A stretch of DNA of 64,000 nucleotides from assembly GCF_900109955.1 (NCBI RefSeq), contig NZ_FOJB01000001.1:2108001-2172000 (forward strand), written 5' to 3'. The notes under the pieces were generated by a model, which did not search any database, was not told the origin of the DNA, and saw only the letters and a list, made by a program, of their open reading frames with translations. This document shows, piece by piece, positions 63,979-64,000 of this stretch (the first letter of the stretch is position 1; each line of letters begins with the position of its first letter). The position numbers and the translations under genes are program-made. This stretch comes from Aliiroseovarius sediminilitoris (GTDB lineage: Bacteria > Pseudomonadota > Alphaproteobacteria > Rhodobacterales > Rhodobacteraceae).

Positions 63979-64000
63979 TTTGCTTCTCCCCGTCCTTGTC
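63971..64000 (-). CDS. soxA: Probable 3' end of sarcosine oxidase alpha subunit (partial)
   Basis: Reading from the right edge in the frame offset from soxG gives DKDGEKQNV then TGA at 63973-63971, overlapping the soxG start. In this operon soxA precedes soxG and often overlaps it. Only about nine codons are visible, so the call rests on synteny. Confidence 0.45.
   Translation of the reverse strand, partial: DKDGEKQNV

Overview
The window looks like chromosome of a Rhodobacterales (Roseobacter-group) alphaproteobacterium. Three things point there: a syntenic RcGTA-type gene transfer agent operon, high-GC coding with dense TGATG/ATGA stop-start overlaps, and family-level similarity of most proteins to Rhodobacteraceae homologues. 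No integrase, transposase, CRISPR array or rRNA operon is visible. The identification rests on reading the sequence, not on a database search.

Layout. 1-13810 (minus): a nearly complete gene transfer agent (GTA) structural operon, from the small-terminase-like g1 through terminase, portal, protease, capsid, connectors and tail genes to g15, which runs off the left edge. 13993-19736 (minus): a fatty-acid/cell-wall block fabD, fabG, acpP, a divergent HisA-like TIM barrel, fabF, mltG. 20856-22104 (plus): rpsF-rpsR-rplI. 22198-23630 (minus): a glutaredoxin-MauE-like membrane fusion and a DUF305 protein. 23797-25805: a small lytic transglycosylase, trigger factor and tRNA-Leu(UAG). 26074-30282: a Hint-domain protein, a bifunctional NAD(P)HX repair enzyme carrying an in-frame palindromic repeat, and the nitrogen pair glnB-glnA.

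30406-40790: a small lipoprotein, a DUF3445 haem-dependent N-demethylase-like protein, a membrane-anchored EEP-family protein, a hydrolase-OsmC fusion, alr with an MlaE/MlaF-type lipid ABC transporter and PqiA, radA, cvpA, then a winged-helix/alpha-beta-hydrolase regulator and a small divergent gene lying between cvpA and purF. 40882-45955 (plus): purF, an SDR, and the surE-pcm-nlpD block. 46015-51687 (minus): a Tat-exported CpdB nucleotidase and the yfgM-bamB-der block. 51915-56953 (plus): an RND efflux adaptor and pump. 56992-59326: an Atm1-type exporter divergent from a cysteine-rich ArsR regulator. 59296-64000: a LysM protein, a LOG-family protein, RarD, Fe-type SOD, a small exported protein, and the end of a sarcosine oxidase operon (soxG and the last codons of soxA).

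Most of the window is core housekeeping. The points most worth a second look are the Rhodobacteraceae-style palindromic repeat translated inside nnr, the HisA paralogue with a changed catalytic base inside the fab cluster, the terminator in the GTA leader, the regulator and small gene between cvpA and purF, the ArsR/Atm1 pair with an operator abutting the start codon, and the glutaredoxin-MauE/DUF305 module. I do not see a clearly new multi-gene defence or metabolic system.
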